Positions 36,976-45,762 of a DNA stretch of 64,000 nt are shown piece after piece. Source of the stretch: Myxococcales bacterium (GTDB lineage Bacteria > Myxococcota > Myxococcia > Myxococcales > Anaeromyxobacteraceae); assembly GCA_021806645.1 (NCBI GenBank), contig JAJZQX010000010.1:62001-126000 (forward strand), read 5' to 3'. Positions within the stretch are counted from its first letter, which is position 1, and every line of letters begins with the position of its first letter. Under the pieces are notes generated by a model. It did not search any database, had not been told where the DNA came from, and was given only the letters and a program-made list of their open reading frames with translations. A program made the position numbers and the translations under genes.

Positions 36976-37763
36976 GCCAGGCGCCGCGGGTCCGGGTCGA
37001 GGACCGCGGTCCGGTCCGGGTCCTGGTCCTCGACAACCCCGCGAAGCGGAACGCGCTCGACTTCCGCGCGCTCGACGAGCTCGAGGCGGCCTGCGCCACG
37101 GCGGTGCGCGACGGTGCGCGCTGCCTCCTGCTGCGCGGCGCCGGCGACGAGGCCTTCTCCTCCGGTTTCGACCTGGCCGAGATGGGGCGGTTGAACGGGC
37201 GCGGCGAACGGCCGGACGAGGCCGTGGAGCGGGCTGCCGAGGCGCTCGAGGCGGTGGCCTGCCCGACGGTGGCCTTCCTGAACGGGCCGGCTTACGGGGG
37301 CGGCTTCGAGCTGGCGGCCACCTGCGACCTGCGAGTGGCGCGCGAGGGGATCCTGCTCGGGCTGCCGCCGGCCAAGCTGGGCGTCGTCTACCCGGAGGGT
37401 GGCCTGCGACGCTTCATGCAACTGGTCGGTGGCGCGCGCACCCGCGAGCTCTTCTTCTCAGGCCGGCCCATCGACGCCCACGTCGCCCACGCCTGGGGGC
37501 TGGTGAACCGGCTGGTTCCGGCCGAGGGGGCGGAAGGAGCGGCGCTGGCCCTGGCCGAGGAGATCGCGCGCAACGCGCCGCTGGCCGTGCAGGGGATGAA
37601 GCGGATCCTGCGCCTGCTGGAGATGTCGCACGAGCGAGGCCTCTCTGCGGCGGAGCGGAGCGAGATCGCCGAGCTGCGGCTGCGCGCCTTCGAGAGCGAG
37701 GACATCCAGGAAGGGCGGCGGGCCTTCGCCGAGCGGCGGCCGCCGAGGTTCCAGGGGAAGTAG
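36972..37763 (+). CDS. Enoyl-CoA hydratase/isomerase family protein
   Basis: This 263-residue crotonase has the oxyanion-hole motifs FSSGFDLAEMG and NGPAYGGGFELAATCD, and the glutamate-containing LGVVYPEGGL. The C-terminal GRRAFAERRPPRFQGK is typical of enoyl-CoA hydratases. It overlaps the biotin-carrier remnant upstream. It is separated from the aromatic island, and it could serve general beta-oxidation or amino-acid breakdown; the exact substrate is not determined. Confidence 0.88.
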   Translation: MSQAPRVRVEDRGPVRVLVLDNPAKRNALDFRALDELEAACATAVRDGARCLLLRGAGDEAFSSGFDLAEMGRLNGRGERPDEAVERAAEALEAVACPTVAFLNGPAYGGGFELAATCDLRVAREGILLGLPPAKLGVVYPEGGLRRFMQLVGGARTRELFFSGRPIDAHVAHAWGLVNRLVPAEGAEGAALALAEEIARNAPLAVQGMKRILRLLEMSHERGLSAAERSEIAELRLRAFESEDIQEGRRAFAERRPPRFQGK

Positions 37764-37809
37764 GCCCCGCTCCGGCCAGGACCGGACCGGTGTCGAGGTG
37801 GTGGTCGAA

Positions 37810-37828
37810 CCGGCGGCGTGGCCGCCGG
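37810..37828. terminator. Strong hairpin between convergent genes
   Basis: CCGGCGGC-GTG-GCCGCCGG is a perfect eight-base-pair stem with a three-base loop, located between the enoyl-CoA hydratase stop and the convergent cheB stop. It lacks a T-tract, as is usual in very GC-rich genomes. Confidence 0.5.
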
Positions 37829-37848
37829 CGGGCGGAGCGGTCCTCCTC

Positions 37849-38850
37849 TCACTCGCGCCCCAGCACCTCGGCCAGCAGCTCGGGGACGGCCAGCTCGGCG
37901 CCGGGGCAGCGGCGCAGGGCGCTCTCCGGCATCGAGGGGACGACGGCGCTCCCCGGCGCCTGGCAGACGCTGCGGCCGCCGCGGCGCGCCACCTCGGCCA
38001 GCCCCTCGGCGCCGTCCGCGCCCATCCCGGAGAGCACGGCGGCTCGCGCCCGCCGGCCGTGAGACGCGGCCACGGTCTGGAAGAGCCGGTCGGCGCATGG
38101 CACGTACCGCGACAGGGCGGGCACCGCCGCCACACGGTCAGCCGCGGCCACCAGGTCCCGGCCACCCGAGGCCAGGTAGAGCCGCCCCGCCTCCAGCGGG
38201 ACCACGTCCTTCACCAGCACGGTCACCCATGGCGTGGTGGAGGCCAGCCAGTCGGCGAAGAACGCCACGAACCCGGTATCCATGTGCTGCGCCAGCAGCA
38301 CCGCCGTGTCATGCCGCGGCCGGTAGGCCTGGAGGAGCCCGGAGAGCACCCAGACCCCGCCGGTCGAGCTGGCGATGGCTAGAACCCGCTCCGGTCTTCC
38401 GCCCGCGACGGCAGGCGGAGCGGACGGAACCGGCGCCCCCGGAGCCCTGGGCATCGCGGAGGGCGCCGCGCGACGGCCGCAGGCCGAGACGATGGGGACG
38501 CGCGACATCAACATCACGCGCTCGGCCGCCCCGCGCGTCCCGGCCGGGATGAGGTCCACCACGCCCGGGCCGCGCAGCTCCGGCAGCGACGCCGCGGCCC
38601 GCGGCAGGGCGGCGACCACCGGCGCCGAGAGCGTGGCGGTGGCGGTCTCCAGCCGCGCCCGCAGCGAGGGGATGTCCCTCCCGCCGAGCACCGCCACGCC
38701 CCGGCAATCGGGCCATCGGCGCAGCATGCCGGGGCTGGGCAGCCGCTCGAAGCAGCGCAACACCGCCACCCCGGCCTGCGCCAGGTCGCGCTCGAGCCCG
38801 GGCAGGACCGCCAGCGCGTAGTCGTCCACGACGGCCGCGAGCCTGGTCAC
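37849..38850 (-). CDS. cheB: CheB-type protein-glutamate methylesterase with degenerate receiver
   Basis: The C-terminal 190 residues are a CheB methylesterase: catalytic Ser in ASSTGG, His in AQHMDTGF and Asp in SGMGADGAEG. It removes methyl groups from receptor glutamates. The N-terminal 130 residues have the hydrophobic pattern of a receiver, but GVAVLGGRD stands where the phospho-acceptor Asp should be, so control by phosphorylation is unlikely. GTG start overlaps the cheA stop. It is the last gene of the chemosensory operon. Confidence 0.88.
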   Translation of the reverse strand: MTRLAAVVDDYALAVLPGLERDLAQAGVAVLRCFERLPSPGMLRRWPDCRGVAVLGGRDIPSLRARLETATATLSAPVVAALPRAAASLPELRGPGVVDLIPAGTRGAAERVMLMSRVPIVSACGRRAAPSAMPRAPGAPVPSAPPAVAGGRPERVLAIASSTGGVWVLSGLLQAYRPRHDTAVLLAQHMDTGFVAFFADWLASTTPWVTVLVKDVVPLEAGRLYLASGGRDLVAAADRVAAVPALSRYVPCADRLFQTVAASHGRRARAAVLSGMGADGAEGLAEVARRGGRSVCQAPGSAVVPSMPESALRRCPGAELAVPELLAEVLGRE

Positions 38851-40991
38851 GCCGGCTGGCCCGCCTCGGAGCCCGAGGCCGGTCCCACGCCGATGCGCGC
38901 CAGCGTGGTGGCCAGCACGGCGGCGCCGAAGCGGGACTTGACCAGGTAGGCGTCCGCTCCGGCCGAGGCACCCGCGGTCCGGGAAGACTGGTCGTCCTGG
39001 GAGGTGAGCAGGATCACCGGCAGCCTGGCCATGGCCGGGTCGGCCCGGATGGCGCGGGTGAGCGACAGGCCGTCCCGGCGCGGCATGTTCACGTCGGTGA
39101 CCACCACGTCCGGCAGCCGCTCCCTGATCCGCGCCAGCGCCTCCTCACCGTCGGCGGCGAGCCGGACCACGAAGCCCTGCTCCTCGAGGAGCACGCGCAG
39201 CACCTCGCGGGTCGCCAGCGAGTCCTCGGCCAGCACCACGTCTCGCCGGGCCCGACCCGGGGCCTGCTCCGGGCGCATGACGGCGGCGTCGGCCGGTTGA
39301 ACCGGCGCCGGCTGCTGGCCATGAGGACGGGGCCGGCGGGCGGCGGCGCGCGCCGCGACGACGAGCCCGCGGGGATCGAGCACCTGCAGGGTGGTCCCGT
39401 CGGCCAGCCTGGCGAGCCCCGCGACCAGCGCGCCAGCGCCGGCGGCCCCCGGCACCGGCGACGGGACCACCGCCATCACCGCGCCGATGTCGGCGACGGC
39501 GAGCGCCACCGCGCCCTCGGCACCGTGAAGCACCAGGGCGAACCGCTCGCCGCCCGGGTCGGCCTCCAGCCCGAGGGTCTCGGCGAGGCCGATGAGCGGG
39601 ACGATGCTCTCGCCGGCGGCGAGGGTGCGACCGGTCGGGCCGCTCACCGCCTGGTCCCGGGCGTGCAGGAGCACGGTCCGCTCCAGCGCCTGGACCGGGA
39701 TCCCGAGCGTCCGCTCCCCCGCCCAGACCACCAGCGCCTCGACCGAGTAGACGTCGAGCGGCAGCGCGAAGGTGACCGCGCTGCCGTGGCCGGGTTCGCT
39801 GCGGACCGAGAAGGTCCCGCCGGCGTTTCGCGCCATGGCCGCCACGGCCGACAGGCCGAGTCCGCGCCCGGAGACCTCGGTGACCTGCCGGCGGGTCGAG
39901 CCCCCCTCGGCCGCGAAGCGCGCCAGCACCTCCGCCTCGGGCATGGCCAGGATGCGGGCCGCGTCGTCGCCGCTCCGGACCAGCGCCTCCCGCGCCGCCG
40001 CCACGTCGAATCCGGCGCCGTCGTCGGCCACCGTGACCTGCAGCGCCCCCTCGGCGCTGCTCACCCGCAGCGAGAGGATCCCGGCCGGCGGCTTGCCGGC
40101 GGCGCGCCGGGCCGCCGGGGTCTCGATGCCGTGATCGACCGAGTTGCGGACCAGGTGCCGCAAGGTCCCGCGGGCCGCCTGGAGCGTGCGTCGATCGGCC
40201 CGCACCTCCCGCCCCTCCACCGACAGCACGACCTGCTTGCCCAGGGCGCTCGCCAGCGCCTCGACCTCTTCCCGCAGGCCGGTGAGGGCCACCTCGGCGG
40301 GCAGGAGCCGCAAGCCGGCGATGATGGACTCGAGCCGTTCCGCCCGCGCCGCCAGCCCCTGCGTCGCGCCCGCCAGGGGTCCGTCCACGCCGGCCAGCGA
40401 ACCTTGCAGCTGGGCGACCGCGCGCGCCAGCGAGGCGGCGAGCCGCAGGGCCTCGTCCACGTCAATCGCCGGGACGCTGAGCCGCTCCGCGGCGCCCTCG
40501 GGGACCGGAGCGGGAACCGGGGCCGGGGCCTCCGCAGGGCCGGGCGTGGTCCCAGCCGGCCTCGAACCAGCCACGGTCCCCTCGGCGGCGCCGGCCTCGT
40601 CGCCGCCCTCCAGCGCCCTGGCGATGGCCTCGGTGACGCCGGCGGGAAACGACGACAGACCGGCCACCGCCATGTGGGCCACGCCCTGGTCCAGCAGCTC
40701 CAGCGCGAGAGCGAGCCGGCCGTGCCGCTCCTCCCGCGCGGGACCCTGCGAGCTGGCGAGCCCGAGCGACACCTCCTCCAGCCGGTGGATGACGTGCGCC
40801 AGGGGGCGGAAGCCGAGCGCGGCGGCCGCGCCCTTGAGGCCGTGGGCGGTGCGCCCGAACACCCGGAGATCCTCGCCCACGGAGCCGTCGGCCAGCCGCC
40901 GGTGGGTGGCGCCGAGCTCCCGGAGCGCCTCCTCCGCCTCGGCGACGAACAGGCCCACCAGGCGAGACCGGGTGGCGGCGTCCACGCTCAC
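38847..40991 (-). CDS. cheA: CheA histidine kinase fused to a CheY receiver (FrzE-like)
   Basis: The 714-residue hybrid kinase has an Hpt domain at the N-terminus (phospho-acceptor His in RTAHGLKGAAAALGF near residue 40) and a Pro/Ala linker. A HATPase domain (NSVDHGIE, DDGAGFD, GRGLGLSAV), a CheW-like regulatory domain, and a C-terminal receiver (Asp in VVVTDVNMPRRDG, Lys in YLVKSRF) follow. The CheA-receiver fusion is like FrzE of Myxococcus. The GTG at 40991 overlaps the cheW stop (GTGA); the longer frame to 41537 reads through cheW in another frame and is not coding. It should phosphorylate its own receiver and the CheY at 44870. Confidence 0.9.
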   Translation of the reverse strand: MSVDAATRSRLVGLFVAEAEEALRELGATHRRLADGSVGEDLRVFGRTAHGLKGAAAALGFRPLAHVIHRLEEVSLGLASSQGPAREERHGRLALALELLDQGVAHMAVAGLSSFPAGVTEAIARALEGGDEAGAAEGTVAGSRPAGTTPGPAEAPAPVPAPVPEGAAERLSVPAIDVDEALRLAASLARAVAQLQGSLAGVDGPLAGATQGLAARAERLESIIAGLRLLPAEVALTGLREEVEALASALGKQVVLSVEGREVRADRRTLQAARGTLRHLVRNSVDHGIETPAARRAAGKPPAGILSLRVSSAEGALQVTVADDGAGFDVAAAREALVRSGDDAARILAMPEAEVLARFAAEGGSTRRQVTEVSGRGLGLSAVAAMARNAGGTFSVRSEPGHGSAVTFALPLDVYSVEALVVWAGERTLGIPVQALERTVLLHARDQAVSGPTGRTLAAGESIVPLIGLAETLGLEADPGGERFALVLHGAEGAVALAVADIGAVMAVVPSPVPGAAGAGALVAGLARLADGTTLQVLDPRGLVVAARAAARRPRPHGQQPAPVQPADAAVMRPEQAPGRARRDVVLAEDSLATREVLRVLLEEQGFVVRLAADGEEALARIRERLPDVVVTDVNMPRRDGLSLTRAIRADPAMARLPVILLTSQDDQSSRTAGASAGADAYLVKSRFGAAVLATTLARIGVGPASGSEAGQPA

Positions 40992-41524
40992 GGAGCTGGC
41001 CCCCCCCCCGCGCAGGCCGCCAGCCAGGACGCGGCCAGCAGCGCCGCGCCGCCTTCCAACCGTCCGGCCAGGCGCACGCCGGGGAGGCCTTCGAGCGCCT
41101 GGCCCGCCACCAGTTCCAGCCGGTCCTCGGCGAGCTCGATCGGGCCCTCGACCGCCACCGCCGCGGTACCGGCAGGCGTCGCCAGCAGGAGCGCCGGCGC
41201 CCGCGCCAGCGCGGCGGCCGAGCGGGGAGGCAGGCCCGCCAGCGCGGCGAGGTCGGTCACCGCGACCGGCTGCTCGTCCACCCATGCGATCAGCCGCGCG
41301 ACGCCGCTGGCCTGCGGCACGGAGGCCGTGGGCCCGAGGCGGGCCACGGCACGCTCCACCGCGCTCGCCTCCACGGCGCAGGCGCGGCCGCCGAGCGTGA
41401 GGGTCACCACCGCGACGGTGACGCGCTCCTCGGCCAGCGCCACTGCCCCGCGGGCCACGGCCCGGGCCTGGCTGGTCAGCCGGGCCTCGTCGCCGGGCTC
41501 GACGAACAGGCGTGGCGGCCTCAC
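40988..41524 (-). CDS. cheW: CheW-like coupling protein
   Basis: This 178-residue protein has the CheW-type double barrel pattern: VAVVTLTLGGRACAVEASAVERAV near residue 45, ARLIAWVDEQPVAVTDLAALAG, then ALLLATPAGTAAVAVEGPIEL. It links receptor to kinase. GTG at 41524 overlaps the cheR stop and its own stop overlaps the cheA start. A run of ten C (41000-41009) lies in its last codons, but the frame is consistent with both neighbours. This copy is divergent compared with the one at 45268. Confidence 0.8.
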   Translation of the reverse strand: MRPPRLFVEPGDEARLTSQARAVARGAVALAEERVTVAVVTLTLGGRACAVEASAVERAVARLGPTASVPQASGVARLIAWVDEQPVAVTDLAALAGLPPRSAAALARAPALLLATPAGTAAVAVEGPIELAEDRLELVAGQALEGLPGVRLAGRLEGGAALLAASWLAACAGGGPAP

Positions 41525-42756
41525 CGGTGATCCCCACGCCTCATGAGCAGCTGGGCCGCCGCGGAGACCTGGCTGACCGAGAGGCCTGGAGCGTGCGGGA
41601 CCGAGGCCTCGGCCGGGAGCGCGTACGTCAACTCGACCAGCTCGGCCAGGACGGCGCGCCCGCGGCAGCGGTCCACCCGCAGGAGCTCGCGTCCCAGCAC
41701 CAGCATGGAGAGGAGGTGCCGGGGATCGTGGTAGCAGGCGGCGCGCGCCTCCCGGAGGGCCTCGGCCGATCGCCCCGCGGAGGTGTGCTCCAGGGCCGCC
41801 TGGGCGTGGCGCGACATCGGCTCGGCGAGGCGGAGCCTCGCCGGGGGGCGCGGTGACCGCCGGCCACGGACCGGCGTGATGGACGCCGCCGCCGCCGGCC
41901 GCGCACGCTCCGGAACCCCCGGCGCGACGCGGCGAAAGGCCCCGACGGCTCCGGGAGCCCCGACCGGCTCCAGGCCGGGCAGGTCGGTCGCGAAGACCGC
42001 CTCCGCCGGCGAGAGGATCAGGGTGGCGCCCGGGTCGAGCGCCTCGGCGAGTCTCGCCACCAGGGCGGCCGCGTCGTCGGGACGGAAGTAGATGAGGACG
42101 TGGCGGCACAGGACCAGGTCCACGCCGCGCAGCGCCTCGCTCCCGGGCCGGGCCACCTCGAGGAGGTTGCCCACCTCGAACCGGCACATGGCGCGGACGT
42201 CCTCGTCGATCTGCCACCGCCCCGCGGCGGCGTCCACCAGCCGGACCCGTTCGCCCAGCCACCTGGAGGGGCAGCGCTGCACCGACCAGGCGCTGGCCTG
42301 CCCGCTGGCCGCCAGCGACACCCTCGCCGGCGAGGCGTCGAGGCCGAGGACCTGGGCGCAGGCCGCCACGCCGCTGGCCGGGATCCTGGCCGCCTCCAGC
42401 AACCCCATCAGGAGGATGGCGAGGCTGTGGGCCTCCTGGCCCCCGGCGCACCCGAGCGAGACGGCGTTCAGCCGCCGGCCCGCCGAGATGGCGCCGACGA
42501 CCAGGTCGGGCAGCACGTCCTCCTGGAGCCAGGCCCAGATGGACTCGTCGCGGAACATCCAGCTCTCGTCGATGGGCAGGCGGTCGACGACCGCCGCCAG
42601 CGCCTCGACCCGGGACGGCGCGTCCTGGTTCTCCCCCGGCGGGCCGGCGGCGGCCAGCACCTGCTCGTCCGAGAGCCCTTCCAGCCCCAGCCCGAAGGCG
42701 GCGCGGAGGGCCTGGCGCACCGAAGCGGCTCGCCCGGCCGGACCGGCGCCGGTCAC
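41521..42756 (-). CDS. cheR: CheR-type receptor methyltransferase with C-terminal extension
   Basis: This 411-residue protein methylates glutamates on chemoreceptors using S-adenosylmethionine. Motifs are DESWMFRDESIW, SLGCAGGQEAHSLAI for cofactor binding and LVLCRHVLIYF. The first 260 residues cover CheR. The rest is a Pro/Arg-rich linker followed by an Ala-rich helical region (ALEHTSAGRSAEALREARAA) that resembles a TPR-like repeat, common in myxobacterial CheR proteins. GTG start at 42756 overlaps the mcp stop. Confidence 0.88.
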   Translation of the reverse strand: MTGAGPAGRAASVRQALRAAFGLGLEGLSDEQVLAAAGPPGENQDAPSRVEALAAVVDRLPIDESWMFRDESIWAWLQEDVLPDLVVGAISAGRRLNAVSLGCAGGQEAHSLAILLMGLLEAARIPASGVAACAQVLGLDASPARVSLAASGQASAWSVQRCPSRWLGERVRLVDAAAGRWQIDEDVRAMCRFEVGNLLEVARPGSEALRGVDLVLCRHVLIYFRPDDAAALVARLAEALDPGATLILSPAEAVFATDLPGLEPVGAPGAVGAFRRVAPGVPERARPAAAASITPVRGRRSPRPPARLRLAEPMSRHAQAALEHTSAGRSAEALREARAACYHDPRHLLSMLVLGRELLRVDRCRGRAVLAELVELTYALPAEASVPHAPGLSVSQVSAAAQLLMRRGDHR

Positions 42757-44873
42757 GCTTCACCCTGGGGCAGGGTGTAGGCGCCGGCGGTGCGCTGCAG
42801 CGCGCCGGCCAGGCCGTGGGCGCTGCCCGAGAGGTCTCCGAGCAGCCGCGCGCCGTCGCGGATCGACTCGGAGGCCTTCTGCATGTTGCCCAGCGCCTGG
42901 GACACCTGGGACACGCCGGCCTGGTGCTGGCGGGCCGATCCCTCCACCTGCCGCATCAGCCCGACCGCGTCGTGGAGCGTGGCGCCCAGCCGCTCGATGG
43001 CCTGCCCGAGCTCCTCGACCTGCCGCTGCCCCTCCTGCACGGTGCGGCCCCCGGTGGTCACCGCGCCGTCCATCTGCCCGGTGCGCACGCCGATCTCCCC
43101 CAGCAGCTCCCGGATCTGCCGGGCCGCCTTCCGCGAGTCGCCGGAGAGCCCGCGGATCTCGCGGGCCACCACCGCGAATCCCTTGCCCGCCTCGCCGGCC
43201 CTGCTGGCCTCGATGGCCGCGTTGATGGCGAGCGTCGAGGACTGGTCCGCCAGGAAGCCCACCGTCTCGACGATGTCGTCGATGCGCTTGACCCGCTCGG
43301 CCAGCGAGGCGGAGGAGGAGGCGACGTGGCCGAGCGACTCGGCGATGGCGGACATGGCCCGCGCGGCCTGGCCCGCGGTGTGGCCACCGTCCTCGACGAC
43401 GGACGCCGCCGACTCGCCACGCCGGATGAGCTCCAGGGCACGATCCGCCGACGCCGCCGAGGTCTGCGCCATCTCGGTCATGGTGTTGGCGGTCTCGGTG
43501 ACCGCCGCCACCTGCTCGGTGGTGGCGGTGGAGAGCTGGCTGGCGGCCGACTGCAGGCTCACCACGATCTGGCCCAGGTTGCCCGAGGCCTGCTGCGTCT
43601 GTCCCACCATGCTGCGCAGGTTGCCGGTCATGCGCTGGACGGCCTGGCCGAGCGCCCCGGGAATCTCCACGTCGCGGCGGAGGTCTCCGGCCGCGATGGT
43701 GGTGGCCTGCTCGACTATGGCGCGGAAGGCGCGCTGCAGCTCGTCGAAGCGCGCCCCGAGATCGCCGGCCACCCGGGCCTGGTCGCCCACCTCGCCGCGA
43801 GAGAGCTCGGACATGCGCCGTCCCAGCGCCACCATGGCGGCCTGCGACTCGCGGAAGGCCTGGACCAGGCCGCTGTCTCCCACCAGAGAGCGCCCCAGGT
43901 CGCCGGCGGCCATGGCCCGGAGCTGGGCGAAGACCCGTGCCATCTCGACGGAGATGCGGGCCGCGGCGTGGGCCAGGTCGCCCGTCTCGTCGGTGGCGAT
44001 CCAGCGCGGGCTCTCCGGCGTGCCGGCAGCCAGGGACCGCAGCGACGCCTCCACCGCCTCGGCGGCCCTCGCCTGGCGCCGCGCCAGCATGCCACCGGTG
44101 ATGAGGAAGGCGACCAGCAGGATGAGGGCGATGATGGTCACCGGCACGCCCGCCGAGACCAGCAGGCGGTCGAGCTCGACGCGCACCAGCGAGCTCGCCT
44201 GGCCGAAGCCGCTGGCCTCGACGGTGGCGAGCAGCTGGTCGGAGGCCTGCCTCCAGCGTGTCACCACCACGATCCCGCTGAAGACCAGCAGCGACACCAG
44301 GGCCACCGCGAAGGCGTAGGGCAGGTACCATTTCTGCCTCGGCCAGAAGAGGCCTCGGCCACCGAGGGGCACGGTGGGGTCGCGCGCCAGCTCGGCCAGG
44401 GCCAGGGGTCGCAGGTCGTCCTCGACCAGCATGGTGAGGATGAGCCCCGGGAACAGGGAGGAGAACAGGCCGATCACCACCCCGATCGCGATCATGGAGA
44501 ACTCGCGGTCGAAGAGGACGCAGGTGGCGGCCGCGAAGCCGATGGCCCCCAGCAGCCAGGCCGCCACGTTGGAGTAGATCTCGACCTTGCGCGGCAGCTC
44601 CAGGATGCGGGTGAGCCGCGCGCCCGGGGCGTCGCCGGGCCGCTCCTCCAGCGCCCGGCGAACCAGCATCGAGGTCACGGCGAACTGCTGCCCGGCCGTG
44701 AGGAACAGGATGGGCGTGAGGACCCAGCCGATGGCGCGCAGCAGGGCTCCTCCGGTCAGCCCCATCATGAGGCCGAAGACGTAGGCGCCCACCACGGCGC
44801 TGGGGATGGCGGTGGCGAGGATGCGGCGGAAGATCCGGCCGCGGACGGCGGCGAACTCGGGTGGCGTGGTCAT
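42753..44873 (-). CDS. mcp: Methyl-accepting chemotaxis protein with six-helix membrane region
   Basis: This 706-residue receptor has about six hydrophobic segments in the first 265 residues (roughly 14-40, 45-72, 97-120, 124-150, 185-210, 240-265) and little periplasmic sequence. It therefore probably senses in or at the membrane. A HAMP-like region and a long helical signalling domain follow. The hairpin tip contains NAAIEASRAGEAGKGFAVVA. It ends without the NWETF pentapeptide that tethers CheR and CheB. ATG at 44873 overlaps the cheY stop. Confidence 0.9.
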   Translation of the reverse strand: MTTPPEFAAVRGRIFRRILATAIPSAVVGAYVFGLMMGLTGGALLRAIGWVLTPILFLTAGQQFAVTSMLVRRALEERPGDAPGARLTRILELPRKVEIYSNVAAWLLGAIGFAAATCVLFDREFSMIAIGVVIGLFSSLFPGLILTMLVEDDLRPLALAELARDPTVPLGGRGLFWPRQKWYLPYAFAVALVSLLVFSGIVVVTRWRQASDQLLATVEASGFGQASSLVRVELDRLLVSAGVPVTIIALILLVAFLITGGMLARRQARAAEAVEASLRSLAAGTPESPRWIATDETGDLAHAAARISVEMARVFAQLRAMAAGDLGRSLVGDSGLVQAFRESQAAMVALGRRMSELSRGEVGDQARVAGDLGARFDELQRAFRAIVEQATTIAAGDLRRDVEIPGALGQAVQRMTGNLRSMVGQTQQASGNLGQIVVSLQSAASQLSTATTEQVAAVTETANTMTEMAQTSAASADRALELIRRGESAASVVEDGGHTAGQAARAMSAIAESLGHVASSSASLAERVKRIDDIVETVGFLADQSSTLAINAAIEASRAGEAGKGFAVVAREIRGLSGDSRKAARQIRELLGEIGVRTGQMDGAVTTGGRTVQEGQRQVEELGQAIERLGATLHDAVGLMRQVEGSARQHQAGVSQVSQALGNMQKASESIRDGARLLGDLSGSAHGLAGALQRTAGAYTLPQGEA

Positions 44874-45271
44874 GGTCTGGTGGTCTGCATGGAGGCCAGG
44901 CCGACGGCGATGCCGGCGTGGCGCTGGACCGCGTCGTGGAGGATGTGCGGCCCGATGGGCTTGAGGAGGACGTCACGCGCGCCGGCCTCCCGGCACAGGC
45001 GCAGCGACTCGTCGTCGCGGTTGCTGGTGAGGATGATGACCGGGATGTCGCGGAGCGCCGGCTCGGCCTCGAGCGCGCGGCACAGCCCGGGGCCGTCGAG
45101 GCGGGGCATGCGAAGGTCGCACAGGATCAGGTCGGGCCGCTCCGCGCGGGCGATCTCGAGCGCCTCGATCCCGTCACGGGCGTCGAGCACGCGCACGTCC
45201 TTGACGATCAGGTAGACCTTGAGCAGCTCCCGGGTCACCTTGCTGTCGTCCACCAGGAGGATGGTCTTCAC
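44870..45271 (-). CDS. cheY: CheY-like single-domain response regulator
   Basis: This 133-residue receiver has acidic residues in LLVDDSK, phospho-acceptor Asp in LILCDLRMP, Thr/Ser in ILTSNRD and Lys in VLLKPIG. It has no output domain. The last 15 residues form a tail beyond the usual CheY end. GTG start at 45271 overlaps the cheW stop, and its own stop overlaps the mcp ATG. It is the likely diffusible output of the CheA encoded downstream. Confidence 0.9.
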   Translation of the reverse strand: MKTILLVDDSKVTRELLKVYLIVKDVRVLDARDGIEALEIARAERPDLILCDLRMPRLDGPGLCRALEAEPALRDIPVIILTSNRDDESLRLCREAGARDVLLKPIGPHILHDAVQRHAGIAVGLASMQTTRP

Positions 45272-45762
45272 GTGGCCTCCCCGGTCCCGGTGGCCAGGGT
45301 CAGGTCGAGGGCGCGGGCCACGTCGAGTACGGCCAGCGGCCCGTCGGCGTCGGAGAAGCCGGCCACCAGGCCGGGGCGGTGGTCCGCCGGGGCCGCCAGC
45401 GGCTCGCAGCCCACCACCTCCTCGACCGCGCTCACCCAGAGCAGCGCCTGGCGAGCCCCGTCCCTGAGCTGCAGCAGCTGGTCCCCGGCGCGGAGCCGGG
45501 CCTCGTCGGCGCCCAGCAGCGCCTCGGCGAAGAGGACGGGCAGGAGCGTCCCCCCGACGGAGACCACGGGGTGGGCCGGGCCCGCCGTGTCGGGCCGCGC
45601 GGTGGGGAGCGCCGCCGGCAGGACGCGCTCGACGAACTCGAGCGGCACCAGGAGCCGGAAGGCGCCGCTCCGCGCCAGCACCAGCGGATCACCGCGAAGC
45701 GGCAGCGCCGCGCCACGGCTCACGCCGGCCCGGACCTGGACCTGGACCTCAGCGAGCGTCAT
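45268..45762 (-). CDS. cheW: CheW-like coupling protein, first gene of the che set
   Basis: This 164-residue CheW-type protein reads FRLLVPLEFVERVLPAALP, VVSVGGTLLPVLFAEALLG, then a late segment VSAVEEVVGCEPLA and GFSDADGPLAVLDVARAL. I take ATG at 45762, where CheW similarity begins. It overlaps the last 14 bases of the secreted-protein gene upstream and the cheY start downstream by four bases. It would bridge the receptor at 42753 to CheA. Confidence 0.83.
   Translation of the reverse strand: MTLAEVQVQVRAGVSRGAALPLRGDPLVLARSGAFRLLVPLEFVERVLPAALPTARPDTAGPAHPVVSVGGTLLPVLFAEALLGADEARLRAGDQLLQLRDGARQALLWVSAVEEVVGCEPLAAPADHRPGLVAGFSDADGPLAVLDVARALDLTLATGTGEAT

Noticed and set aside
41000-41009. 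Run of ten C as a possible frameshift between cheW and cheA
   Set aside because: The run lies in the last codons of cheW, whose stop overlaps the cheA GTG exactly as at the other junctions; both proteins have normal ends.
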